Below are positions 1 to 12,847 of a stretch of DNA of 64,000 nt, piece by piece. Each line of letters begins with the position of its first letter. Position 1 is the stretch's first letter. Below the pieces are notes generated by a model, which searched no databases, was not told the DNA's origin, and was given only the letters and a program-made list of their open reading frames with translations. A program made the translations under genes and the position numbers. Location: contig CM068544.1 of the NCBI GenBank assembly GCA_035048495.1, positions 44,851,893 to 44,915,892 on the forward strand. The letters run 5' to 3'. The stretch is from Euptelea pleiosperma (taxonomy: Eukaryota; Streptophyta; Magnoliopsida; Ranunculales; Eupteleaceae).

Positions 1-699
1 AGATGATTGGTGTTCTCCCCGTTAGCCTTACATATAACACAATAGTCCACTAAGATTTATTTTTTGATGATCAATTTATCAACAGTAAGTATCTTAATCA
101 AAATGACGACCCAAGCAAAGAAGCGTATTTTCAAAGGGGCCATGGATTTCCACAGATTTGGACAAGGAAAGGCAAAATGAGAACGTGTTGACTTTGATAT
201 AAGAAACTCTTAAAATGAACGATGCTGATTCCCATTGGAGTAAATATTTCTTCAACGAAGTTGTATGTGCCACGTGGCATATTCTTGAATATAACCGACC
301 GTATGGATGTTTGGCCCACCCTTTTGTGTACCTACAGATAAAAAATCAGCCTGATTGGTAATTTATATGCCTTGGATATGAGAATCCCAATTAATGCTCT
401 AATTCAACGGCTAAAAATCAACCTATGAAAAGACCCAAATCCAACGGATAGAAATCAGCAATCCGGTCAATTTTCAGTCTATAGGTCAGCTAAAGATGGG
501 AAAACATCCGTACGGTCATTGGTCTCCAAGAATGTGCCAGTGGGACATACAGACGCCGTTAATGAAATATTTAGGGTTGTTATAGGGTTACCTGCATGTG
601 AATGAAATATTTAGGGCTGTGAATGAAAGTTTCAGGTTACCCAGAGAACAAAACATGCAAGAGAAAGGGAAAAACCGGTTGGCACGGTCTCCCAGTTTC
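1..699. repeat. Family A foldback MITE (about 254-560) and flanks
   Basis: The arms at 254-310 and 505-560 are imperfect inverted repeats. Both carry the family A signature of a CACGTG-like core followed by a CCGTATGGATG-type segment, and the centre holds the AATCAGCCTGATT palindrome. The ends are eroded, so no target duplication is visible. Just right of it (567-640) a short direct repeat with the core GAATGAAATATTTAGGG occurs twice. No gene is seen in bases 1-253. Confidence 0.6.
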
Positions 700-820
700 T
701 TAGGTACACGTGTCAAGACTTTATTGGTGTTGGACACTACAATTATCCTTAGGTACACGTGTCAAGACTTTTAGTGTCCAACATGGTTGAACACTATAAT
801 TATCCAAATATATTTATACT
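700..820 (+). promoter_or_regulatory. Promoter of the MIZ1-like gene with duplicated ACGT element
   Basis: A segment of about 50 bp is present twice in tandem (about 700-747 and 749-806). Each copy contains ACACGTGTC (706-714 and 755-763), a CACGTG core of the kind bound by bZIP/ABF and bHLH factors. A TATA-like AATATATTTATA follows at about 808-819, roughly 110 bp before the start codon. This leaves a 5' leader of about 80-90 nt that is CT-rich. ABA or stress responsiveness is inferred only from the motif. Confidence 0.55.
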
Positions 821-931
821 TCCCCTCCTTCCATTGTTTGGCAATAGTGCCCAAGCTCTAAACAGCTTCAAACGCGCGCACCACCTCACTCGTCCAGTCT
901 CTCTCCCTCCCTTCAATACCGTCAAGAAGCC

Positions 932-1645
932 ATGAAGAAAATCGACTCTCTCTGTCGATTTCTCCTCCCTTGCTTCTCCACCCCCAACACCACCACCGCC
1001 ACCAAAGCCAACGCCACCTCCATTACCCCCACCAAGAAACGTTTAAGCGCCTCGCTACGAGACGATATCCCAGAAGGAAAAGATAATCAAGAAGAGTCTA
1101 GAACAACAGACGAAAGCGTCAACAACTATCCAATCCCAGCACGGTCATCGAAATCAATGGTGATCGGCACTCTCTTTGGCCACCGCCGTGGCCACGTTTC
1201 TTTCTGCATTCAACACGATCGTCTCAGCTCCAAACCTCTTCTCCTCCTCGAATTCTCCATACCCACTTACCTTGTTGTCAAAGAAATGCAATGCGGACTC
1301 GTCCGGATCTCTCTTGAGTGCGACCGCGAAGATATGAGTTCGTGTCCGTTGCACTCTATACCCATCTGGACTATGTGCATTAATGGACGTAAGGTTGGAT
1401 TCGCAACGAGAAGAAGACAGACGGATAGTGATCGTCTGATCTTGAAGACCATGCAATCGACGACAGTGGGAGCTGGTGTGATACCGGCGGGGTTGGCATC
1501 AGCAGAAGGAGAAGGGGAGCTCCTCTACATGAGGGCGAATTACGAGCGAGTTGTGGGGAGTTCTGACTCAGAGTCGTTTCATCTCATCAATCCGGATGGA
1601 TGCCCGGGTCAGGAACTCAGCGTTTTCTTGCTGAGGTCTCGGTGA
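932..1645 (+). CDS. MIZ1/DUF617-family protein (MIZU-KUSSEI1-like)
   Basis: Single-exon gene, 237 aa. Residues 1-70 are low-complexity (Thr/Ser/Pro, basic patches). From about residue 75 to the C-terminus the protein is a full DUF617 domain, with the hallmarks GTLFGHRRGHVSF, LVKEMQCGLVRI, a WTMCINGRKVGFA segment, TVGAGVIPAG, GELLYMRANYERVVGS and a terminal LSVFLLR. The founding family member, Arabidopsis MIZ1, is an ER-associated protein needed for root hydrotropism; most paralogs have no known role. The short N-terminus suggests a paralog rather than MIZ1 itself. The start is the first ATG after a plausible TATA box and leader (808-931). Family assignment is secure; the function of this member is inferred. 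Confidence 0.93.
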   Translation: MKKIDSLCRFLLPCFSTPNTTTATKANATSITPTKKRLSASLRDDIPEGKDNQEESRTTDESVNNYPIPARSSKSMVIGTLFGHRRGHVSFCIQHDRLSSKPLLLLEFSIPTYLVVKEMQCGLVRISLECDREDMSSCPLHSIPIWTMCINGRKVGFATRRRQTDSDRLILKTMQSTTVGAGVIPAGLASAEGEGELLYMRANYERVVGSSDSESFHLINPDGCPGQELSVFLLRSR

Positions 1646-1951
1646 GGTTATTTCACATTGAAGAAAGGGGTATTTTTGGTAAGAAAGGTTGATAGATCTT
1701 CTTTTGTCATGGTGAGGGGGATTGAGAAGAAGGGTACGTATTTATGGGACAAGAAACTCAGCATTTCCTTGCTTAGAGATCTTGATCTGGAATTTGGGTT
1801 CTTGGCAGGGGTGTTTCAGGAAGAGAAACTTAAACTAATTTTATTTCCATTTTTTAATTTTTTTTCGTTTGTGGATTTTTGTCTGGGTGAAGAATATATT
1901 TTGATTGTTTCAAAGAAAGAAAATAATAAAATGCATATTTTGATGGGCTAG
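1646..1951 (+). other. 3' flank of the MIZ1-like gene
   Basis: An open frame runs from 1658 to 1951 but shows no recognisable domain, is rich in Phe/Leu/Lys and lies in T-rich DNA. I read it as 3' UTR and flanking sequence, not a gene. It ends at the target duplication of the next MITE. Confidence 0.5.
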
Positions 1952-1962
1952 CTGTTATTTGG

Positions 1963-2323
1963 AGTAAAACTTTGATGACAGGGTCCAGTCATCAAGGCCG
2001 ATGACAGGGCTCAATATGAGCCACGTGGCACACTCTTAGAGGACTCTGAGTGTATAGATGTTTTTCCAATCCCTAGGGGGACCTATAAACCAAAAATCAG
2101 CTCTATTAGTGATTTCAAACCTTTGGACCTTAAGGTACCTCAAATATTGGTCCATAATGCTCAAATTCCCAAAGTTAAAATCAACCCATGAAAATAATTC
2201 AAATCCAACTCCTATAAATCAATACTCCGGCTGATTTTTGGTTTTTAGGTCCGTCTATAAGGTTAGAGTACTCTGAGAGTGTGCCACGTGGCTCATATTG
2301 TGCCCTGTCATCAAAGTTTCACT
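1963..2323. mobile_element. Family A MITE, complete (361 bp), 11 bp target duplication
   Basis: The element begins AGTAAAACTTTGATGACAGG and ends with the near-complement ending AAAGTTTCACT. The 11 bp CTGTTATTTGG is present immediately before (1952-1962) and after (2324-2334). The arms are long imperfect inverted repeats, each with a CCACGTGG motif (about 2021 and 2284). There is no coding capacity. Long arms and 9-11 bp duplications fit a Mutator-like non-autonomous element. Confidence 0.9.
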
Positions 2324-2615
2324 CTGTTATTTGGTGTAGTCAAACTATCAACCTTTGATGGATCGCTGATTCCTTGATTTTTGGATAAGATTTCAAAGGG
2401 ACACAATGACACTTACAGTGTGTAATATAACCGTCGACATTTTTATTTTTTCAGATTTATTTTCAGTTAAAAGTAAATAATGGCTAAATAAAGCGAGTAA
2501 ACGTTATTTTCCTTCTCAAAATAATGGCCGAGGGGCGGTATTGGTTTTAAGGAGCATCATCGTCAATGCTCCTAATAACGTTATATAATCTATAGTAAGA
2601 AGTAGAGACTAGAGA

Positions 2616-2700
2616 CCCCCAACTTGGCAGCTAAAATGGTTGGTGTTTATCCTCCTCTTTCGAGAGGTCGTTGGGTCAAACCCACACAGACAAGTAAAAA
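2616..2700 (+). mobile_element. SINE fragment (same family as 17519-17716)
   Basis: The stretch matches the 5' half of the SINE at 17519-17716. It has the same box-A-like region around AACTTGGCAGCTAAAATGG and a degenerate box B around GGGTCAAACCC. The 3' half and a clear poly(A) tail are missing. Confidence 0.5.
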
Positions 2701-3725
2701 TATAGGCATTAATAAAAGGGTCAGGATCCGCGCACTCCCTATTTGACTCCCAAATTTGCACCCATTCTCGAGAATCCAATGGTGGCATTCACTTTTGTCA
2801 AAGCAAAACCACCCTTGGATTATTGAAATCTACACCTGAGAAGTGTGGGAGTCGAAAGGGGAGTGCACGAATCCTGAACCTCAATATAAACTGGCAGATC
2901 CCACATTCAGAATTTTGATTTTTTAATTGTGCCTTGAGTTACCACACTCCAAACTACCCTTTGAGTCGAAACTTTCTTATTTTGTGCCTTCTTCCAAAAG
3001 GCCCCTACAATCACTCATGTGCTTTGCACACCCTCCACCGTACCCACCTATAATTAAAACAAATATTTGATTTTTAAAAAACAACCTTATTTAACTACTT
3101 AATTAGCTCTCGTGCCATTAAAATCACTAAATTACTTACCATGCCATTTTATCCATATTTTCAAAACTGCCTCTTCTTCTCATGCCATCTCTCCTATATT
3201 TGCATGTTAGTAAATTATAAAAGAACTTCCAGAAAAATGATTTTAAAAGAAAACTAAAAATCACTAATAGCAGTGTATGTACATGGGCAACAGGTTTTTG
3301 TAGAAAAAGAAAAAAAGTAAAAGAAACAAGCATAAATCTGGCCTTTGCCGCTCCACATCACACCACAGTTGCCTCCAAATCCACACTTCCTGAAACTCCT
3401 CCCCTATAATAATAAAATATACTAAAAACCCCAGAGATGGTTAACCACATGAGGTACCACATTCTCATCTCCTTGGTCCAAAGAAGCTCCGAGGACGGGC
3501 GTCTTCTTCTTCAGGCTACAAAGGAGAAAGACTACAGCAAGAGAGGGACATGTTAACACCAGGAATTGATGAGATTAATGAGGGAACAGCAGTGGTGATT
3601 TGAGGATTAAATGAAGTGAAACCATAAGAGAGAGTGAGCGATAAATGCCCAGGCAATGTATTCGCATAACAAGTGTACACTACCCGAACCCTTTTATATT
3701 GGCATGTTTTGAATACGAACTTGAG

Positions 3726-3846
3726 CTTGTACCCAAAAAATAAAAAAAAAGAACGTGAACAAAACAATAAATAGTTCTAGACTTTCTTGTACCCAAAAAA
3801 TAAAAAAAACAGAACGTGAACAAAACAATAAATAGTTCTAGACTTC
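3726..3846. repeat. Two-copy tandem repeat, 60 bp unit
   Basis: The unit starting CTTGTACCCAAAAAATAAAA and ending near AGTTCTAGACTT occurs at 3726-3785 and again at 3786-3846. The copies differ mainly by a one-base change and an indel in the A run. It is a simple recent tandem duplication. Confidence 0.85.
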
Positions 3847-6180
3847 TAGTTGGTAACGACATGCAGCTAAAAGTCTGGGGCCATAATCTAGTTTGATCTC
3901 TCATTTTTACCATAAATCACAATAACTTCCAAATTATAACATAATCCTTCTAAGTTTAAATATCATCAAATTGTGGCCTTTTTAAGGAATTTCACTATGG
4001 AAGCAGAGGTGAAACTAGAGGAAATCCTGAATAATCATTTGAAGAAACAGCACATGGTTTTATATAATTGAACGAGGGAGCTCATTCAGTAATATCAATC
4101 TGGTCAACATTTCAGGAATCTTCATGGACATTTTTTTTATGTATAAAACTCAATGGGCAGTATTGTATCTATGAAAATAACATGACTCAAATGAAATACG
4201 GGTGAGGACTCTCTCGCAAGGCTAAACTATATTTCATCTTCACTACGGGGCTTGTATTGGGAAGGACTTTCTTAATGCTATCTCATGGATGTCTAACAAA
4301 GTGCTGGGTCCTTGGTGGATTGCCAATTTGCTATACTACACTTCTGATTTATATATGGATTCAACACCTGGTTCAGTAACTAAACAATTGATAATTCTAA
4401 CGACAACCCATAGAAAATTATTCACTTCCTCCTGGTGAGCAAGATGGGGATCACACCCATGACTTCAAGTTGTTCACACAAGTCTAAAACATAATCCTGA
4501 TAACTAAAGAAAGCCTCCAGTTATATGTGATACAAAACATCAATTATAGACTATAAAGACTAAACATTCATAATCCTAATTTAAAAATAATAAAAAACTT
4601 AAAAGACTGATGAATCTATAGGCAAACATATAGCATATATACAAACAGAATCAAGTATGAAACAATTCATGTTTCAAGGATAGGTTATTTGGAAAGATAG
4701 TGATCCATGTCAAGTTACAATATAAACCGAAAATTTCATTGATTATATGGATTATTGACTAATTAAAGAAACTAATCAAGAGGTTAAAGGTATTGCTCTT
4801 TGAAAATAAAAAATAAATTATCTATAGAGAAAATTTTTGGTTTATATCGGCTATACAGCCTGGCCACGTTAATGAGGGTCATGCTGATCATTAATCACCT
4901 AAACTGTTGAACATATGGGCCACTAATGCAGGGGGGGAATTTCCCTGCTATGCAAGATGCCAAAATTTCCCTGCTATACAAGAGTGGTTAGCCAAAAATA
5001 ACCGAATCACCATCATAGCCAGGATTTCTTAAGAGGAAAATATGAGACAAAAGCCTCCTACAAGGTGTTAATCCAAGCAACCTAAAAGTTCCCAAAGGAA
5101 GCATAAAGGCAGATCTTCACCCAATAGTCGATGCAATGTTAATAATAATTTATGAAAAAAATCAAACCTCAGATATCTATATAAAATAACCTAAATCCAA
5201 TTTGTTTATGATGATTAGAGAAACCCTAACAAATCATGTCAATAACCCCATAGCCAAACTTCGAACACAGATTTGATGCTCAAAACATTAATATCTTGAG
5301 AAAGTTGTGTTATGGCAGTTGCGATTAGCGAATCTTTGAAAGATCCAATGAATCTAACAGCTTCTTCATTGGATACTTGAGCAAAAAAATAGGGCCTATT
5401 GAAGTTGACTTCCTTATTTCTCTCTGCAAAATTGAAGATCTTGAACCTCTTTTACCTACATCTGTTTGCTGTGGCCTCTTGCAGAAGAACATATTTGTCT
5501 TTACGGAGTACAATAACTATGAGGGAAGTTATTCTCCTTGAGCAAAAAGAGTTGAGGAGATATTGAGTGACCTGCCTTTTAAGTGTCTCTGTATGTGATG
5601 TTGTGAGACACAATCAATCCCAAAGAATGGATGACAGGGACAAGAAACTCATGATGGAGTATTTGTGTGCCATCTTTCCAAACAAAGTCACTTCTGAATT
5701 GTCATATCAAAGTATCCTTGAAGTTAAGCAACCATAATTGACATTTAGATGAGATTGGTGTTTCTTTATATCATTATTCTCCACATCAACAAAAATACTC
5801 TTGCTAGAAGGGGTGTGCATGCGAATCAATACCAATCATCCATTCCTAAGCTTTTCACAGAGACAAAAGCATTGTAGGTATTCAATGGAACTAAGAAGTG
5901 GATGCTTTTAACAAAGAAGCTTACAAAAACACCCCAAGGATAAAACAAACAAAATACTTGAATAGCCCTAAGCTATGGGTCATATAGTGATTCTCCACAG
6001 GTATGATGGACAATTACAAACATTTATTATGTATAAGACAACAACCAAAACTTTTAGAAATAACGGGGTAGTGTGCCATTCATTCCCCATATCTACCACA
6101 TAACCATCACCAGCCACAACACCAAGATTATAGAATACTGGTGATAATATGGAACTGACCTTCAAAACAATTTGCAGTCA

Positions 6181-8731
<2,551 letters not shown>

Positions 8732-9202
8732 AGATCTCCTCCTCCCCGTTCAAACCCTAGATTAGACTTAAGAGTGCACAGAAACCCTACAATTCGAAGA
8801 AAAACGTCTTCTCTGCTCTTCAACTTTTTTGCCTTTGTTCTTTCTTTTTCTATTTCCCCCCCTCTCTCGTTCGAACTCTCCTGTTGTTGGTCTGTTGACT
8901 CCGCTCCTCTTGAGAGAGAGAGAGAGAATAAAATGATAATTTGGTAAAAGAATGAGCTTTCTGAGGTAGAAAATGAGAGAGGCGACTGCAACTCCGATGC
9001 GGCGGAGCCGCGGAGGTGCTTATACAATATTACAAATTTACAAATCGTTATTGGAACGTCTGAGAGTCGGAGTCTGATAAACCCCACTCTCTTTTGTGGT
9101 TGGGTACTTAAACAAAACCCCTGCGATCGAGGTCTAATTGCGAAAATACCCCATTTAGCAATATAAGACTGGGAAAGTACATTTTCGAGCCGGTTTTAAA
9201 AA
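8732..9202 (-). promoter_or_regulatory. 5' leader and promoter region of the TOPP gene
   Basis: Upstream of the phosphatase ATG the minus strand runs through pyrimidine/purine-rich DNA, including a GA/CT run at about 8913-8930, before the Pack-MULE begins at 9212. GA/CT tracts are common in plant 5' leaders and core promoters. No convincing TATA box was found. Confidence 0.4.
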
Positions 9203-9211
9203 TAAAATAAA

Positions 9212-10662
9212 GGGAATTTTTGACATACCCCCCATGTTTTGATCAAAATTTGACATACCCCACAATTTAAAAAAACTGACTTACCCCCTATGATTGAGTC
9301 TTCTGTGTATGACCAACTTTGACTCGTTATGACCAACAATATTTTTTAAAAAGCCAAAACTGCCCTTTCTCCAAGCTTAGTGATGGAATCAGGTCCGGTC
9401 TCCGGCGGTCGGCGAACCTACACGACTTGCACGAACAGCAACTATGAGGATTTGGTGAAGAAGATGTTGCATATTGTCGAAGAATCAACTGACCCTGAAC
9501 AAGAGCTAGGCACTGTTATGTCCGAACAATGATGGTTGTTTTGAGGGTTCATCAACGCCAACCACCTAACCTCTGTCAAATCTCAGCTAACTCGAACAAC
9601 TCGCATGCTATAGATTATTTCTGGTTTTTCTTTTTTAAAACCCCCGTAAAAATTCAATTTTAGATCCATCACTACCGTCTCAGATCAAGAGATCACACTC
9701 AACATAGATGGAGCTCTGTTTCATGGAGCAACTGAAAGATCAGCCCTCTTGGGTTGTTGTGCTCTTGGTTTTGGGTTTCCTCTCTATGTTAAAATCCTCC
9801 TTAGCCTTCCTCAAGAAATACTAACGGACTGACTGAAGGTATTGGGAAGGCCTTTGCCTTTCAATTGGCTCGAAAGGGGCTCAATTTGATATTGGTGAGT
9901 TGAAATCCTGATAACATGAAGAGGTTTCAGATGCAATTTACGTAAATTTCGTGAAAACCCAGATCAAGAATGTTGTGTATTTCTCTGGTGATCTTTCAGA
10001 GGGGATTCAATGGATTCAAGAAGATAGAGGTGTTGGATGATGGGGGGTTTTTGTTAATAATGTCAAGATTTCATACCCATACGCCAGGTTCTTCCATGAA
10101 GTGGATGAAGAGCTGTTGAAAAATTTGAGATTTGGTACTAATGAGGAGCTGTTGAAAAATCCTCGTTATATTGTTTATGCTGGCACGAGAGCATGAGTGA
10201 TCTTCTTCTTTAGTTCTCTTTTCTGTAATTTCATGGTTTTTTGAGGTATGCTGTTGGTTCTCCTTCTCCACCTATGCCAATGTCTCTGTCACCATCTTCA
10301 TCTCTCATTTACAAATTAACAGTAACAACAATATTACAGCAATGGGCAGCCTTTGCGTGATCTGATTGGCGATGTGAGTTGAGAGCCAGCAGAGAGGAGT
10401 CGTTGGTGGTTGAGATGAGACAGAGTACTGTCAATGCAGGAAAACGATAGCTTGATCTCCACAGGGTTTCGGCCAAAAATATTGCAATAGAAGGTTGGAG
10501 ACAGAGAGGCAGTTTTTGGCTTTTTAAAAAAACATTGTTGGTCATAACGAGTGAAAGGCAGTCATACACATACGACTCAATCATAGGGGGTAAGTCAAAT
10601 ATTTTAAACGGGGAGGTCTGTCAAATTTTGATCAAAACATGGGGGGTATGTCAAAAATTCCC
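9212..10662 (+). mobile_element. Pack-MULE with captured KCR fragment
   Basis: The element begins GGGAATTTTTGACATACCCC and ends with the complement of the same sequence, with terminal inverted repeats of about 150 bp (9212-9360 versus 10520-10662). An exact 9 bp duplication, TAAAATAAA, flanks it (9203-9211 and 10663-10671), the size made by Mutator-like transposases. The interior carries no transposase. It holds a broken 3-ketoacyl-CoA reductase gene (9708-10196) and an unrecognised 48-codon frame starting at 9383. A relative lies at 30125-30834. Confidence 0.88.
9708..10196 (+). pseudogene. KCR1: Broken 3-ketoacyl-CoA reductase (KCR) fragment inside the Pack-MULE
   Basis: From the ATG at 9708 the reading resembles the N-terminus of plant KCR1, the ER reductase of very-long-chain fatty-acid elongation: MELCFMEQLKDQPSWVVVLL, then [16 protein letters not shown] sequence (readable only with a frame change), KTQIKNVV, FSGDLSEGIQWIQE, and [19 protein letters not shown] at about 10070-10130. 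[10 protein letters not shown] remnant near 10170-10195 is the YxxxK active-site region with the lysine replaced. Stops after FLKKY and several frameshifts make it non-functional. Pieces between the conserved blocks are deleted. Introns are absent from the retained part, so capture from a genomic or spliced copy cannot be separated. Confidence 0.85.
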
Positions 10663-10712
10663 TAAAATAAAATACAGCAACTTTTCAGAGAGTGGAACTT
10701 TGACGATGACGG

Positions 10713-11392
10713 CAATGTTTAAAAGGAGCCGTTATAAGGGTAAACGGACTGGGGCGTTACAATTTTCTGTTATAACGGCCGTTGTAATGGATTGTAACGC
10801 ATAGGACCAAAAATGGGAAATAACGGATCTAAAATTCAAAATAGTATTAAATTTTGGGATGGGATATTGGCACCCATCATTTCACTTGGTAAACCCATCC
10901 CTCCTTTTTTTACTCATCACGCCTATAAAAAAAAAAAAAAAGACCTATTTACAAAGAAAAGAAAAAAAAAAACCCCAATAGAAGAGGAAGGAGGAGGCCA
11001 CTCAAGTGTAGGTACCTCTCTCTCTCTCTCTCTCTCTTTATTGGGTTGCCGAGCATCCGCAGCCCCTAGGATGAGTGTGAGAGACGCACCTATGGTGGTG
11101 ATGGCGGCGGCCTCCTCCTCCTTTTTTCTGGTTTTTTTTTGTGTTTTTTATTTTTTGAATTTTTTTTTGGTGAATGGGTGTGATGAGTGAAAGAGGAGGG
11201 ATGGGTTTATTAAATTTTTAATAAAACTAGTAACAAAAAATAATAAAAAATAACAGCATTTTTTAACCCAGTTTTCATAGATAATTATTTCGTACAACGG
11301 CCATTATTTTCTGTTATTTTTTGAACGTTAAAACGGAATGTAACATAACGGGGAGGTCCATTTCCATTATAATGGCCATTTTTTAAACCCTG
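10713..11392. mobile_element. Family B hAT-like MITE, nested (680 bp)
   Basis: Ends are CAATGTTTAAAAGGAGCC at the left and a matching TTTTTTAAACCCTG at the right, with 8 bp duplications GATGACGG/GATGACAG (10705-10712, 11393-11400). The body has the family's TAACGG/CCGTTA motifs. It also contains unrelated filler: A-rich runs and a CT microsatellite at about 11019-11037. An open frame at 10813-11190 is low-complexity and not credible. Confidence 0.8.
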
Positions 11393-11595
11393 GATGACAG
11401 AGCATTGTTGATGGACTATAGTGTGAGCCATGTGGCACACTCTTAGAGATAGCTGACCATATGGATGTTTGGACCACCCTACGTGGACCTGTGGACCAAA
11501 ACTTAGCAGGATTAGTGAATTCTGAGCGTGGGATTGGAGTCGTTTTCATGGGTGATTGTTAACAGTCGAATTCGAGCATTATTTGGGGTACAAAG

Positions 11596-11954
11596 CAAGG
11601 TTTAAAAGGGGCTGTTATAGTGGTATAGTAGACTGGGGATGTTACCATTTTTCCATTATAACGGCTGTTACAATGGATTGTAAAACACGGGCAAAAAAAG
11701 AAAATACAAAAAAAAAATGGCGCTAAATTTCAAATTTTGAATTTCAAAATTTCAGTAAAAATTAAAACGGAAAAATACAGAAAATAACGGACATTTTTTT
11801 TAACAAAATTTTCCAGAAAATAACGGTCGTTATTTATGTTAAACAGAAAATAACAGCCATTATTTTTGAGCTTTAAAATGGTACATAACGGTGGAGGTCC
11901 AAATCCATTATAACGGCAGTTATTTTCATCATAATGGCCCTTTTTTAACCCATG
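11596..11954. mobile_element. Family B hAT-like MITE, nested (359 bp)
   Basis: Begins CAAGGTTTAAAAGGGGC and ends TTTTTTAACCCATG. Flanking octamers GTACAAAG (11588-11595) and GTACAACC (11955-11962) agree at six of eight positions. The interior consists of repeated TAACGG and CCGTTAT motifs that can fold back. It interrupts the middle of the family A element. Confidence 0.78.
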
Positions 11955-12123
11955 GTACAACCCAAAGGTTTGAAATCACTAATCAGGCTTGTTTTTGGTA
12001 TGTAGGTCCACCTAACCTAAGGATAGGCCAAACATCCATCCGGTCAGTGGTCTCTAAAAGTCTGCCACATGGCTCAATCTGCGGTCCGGACGTTTGTCAT
12101 CAAAATTCTACTCCTTTTCAAAG

Positions 12124-12847
12124 GGTACATTTGTCATAAAAAATGTTGAAAACATACTAATCGTGGATGACGCAAAACGGAAACTGGAAACAGTACACCC
12201 CGATTCATAAGTCCAATTTCTGGCTTCAGTGGCTCAGTCTGACTCACCGAGTGGACTCTGCCTAGGTGAGTCGACTCGTTTTACTATCTCATCCATCCAA
12301 GAGGCTGTCCTCTAATCGAATGGTCCAGATTGTGCTGGCCGAGTCATGCTTGTCAATAGATCATGTTCGTCATCCAGTGGTCCAGATCTTATTACGAGAC
12401 AAATAAGATAATCACCATAAATAAATATTCTGTCTCTTTTCCACTTGATTATCTTCTCATGTTTGTCCAATATAGTGACACGCGTTAGCTTTTTAAGGAT
12501 AAGACGTTATGTTTATAGAACCATCCAAACAATATAATTTTTTTGATGATCGTCCAAAAGAATGAAATAAATTGGATGGTTGCGACAAGGTTTTAAATGA
12601 CCCGTTATAACGTTATAACAGTCCCTTAACATTATTGCTATAACTGTTATAATGGCCATTATATCGGGTCACATCAGTGACATCCGAGTAAAAAAAAAAA
12701 AAGGTCGGGATATTAATATTTTATAATTATTTTTAAAAAACCTCTGTAACGATAAAAACATTTTTGGCCATGATAACAAATATCCTATTTTCTCGATTTT
12801 GAGCGTTTATTATAATATATATATATATAAAATATAAAAGGTGAAAC
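12124..12847. other. Non-genic stretch with family B fragment
   Basis: No gene is supportable. A degenerate family B piece (CAAGGTTTTAAATGACCCG then CGTTATAAC repeats) occupies about 12591-12690. A short GAGTCGACTC-type palindrome lies near 12241-12280. The rest is AT-rich. Confidence 0.5.

Larger units (their letters stand above)
2335..6180. other. Gene-poor stretch between MIZ1-like and TOPP genes
   Basis: AT-rich DNA without a supportable gene. It holds a SINE-like fragment at about 2616-2700 and a 60 bp tandem duplication at 3726-3846. The open frames here (for example 3136-3333, 3516-3767, 5325-5513) are short, lack domains and are of low-complexity composition. The last few hundred bases (about 5950-6180) are probably 3' UTR of the minus-strand phosphatase gene. 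Confidence 0.5.
10691..12112. mobile_element. Family A MITE carrying two nested family B elements
   Basis: The left end is AGTGGAACTTTGACGATGAC at 10691 and the right end is TGTCATCAAAATTCTACT at 12112. The flanks match as an imperfect 11 bp duplication (10680-10690 ACTTTTCAGAG; 12113-12123 CCTTTTCAAAG). Removing the two insertions (10713-11392 and 11596-11954, each with one copy of its duplication) leaves about 367 bp, the normal family A size. The arms carry the GTGAGCCATGTGGCACACTC and matching right-hand sequence. Confidence 0.85.

Noticed and set aside
10813..11190. 125-codon open frame with Lys and Ser/Leu runs
   Set aside because: Produced by A-rich and CT-repeat tracts inside a family B transposon.
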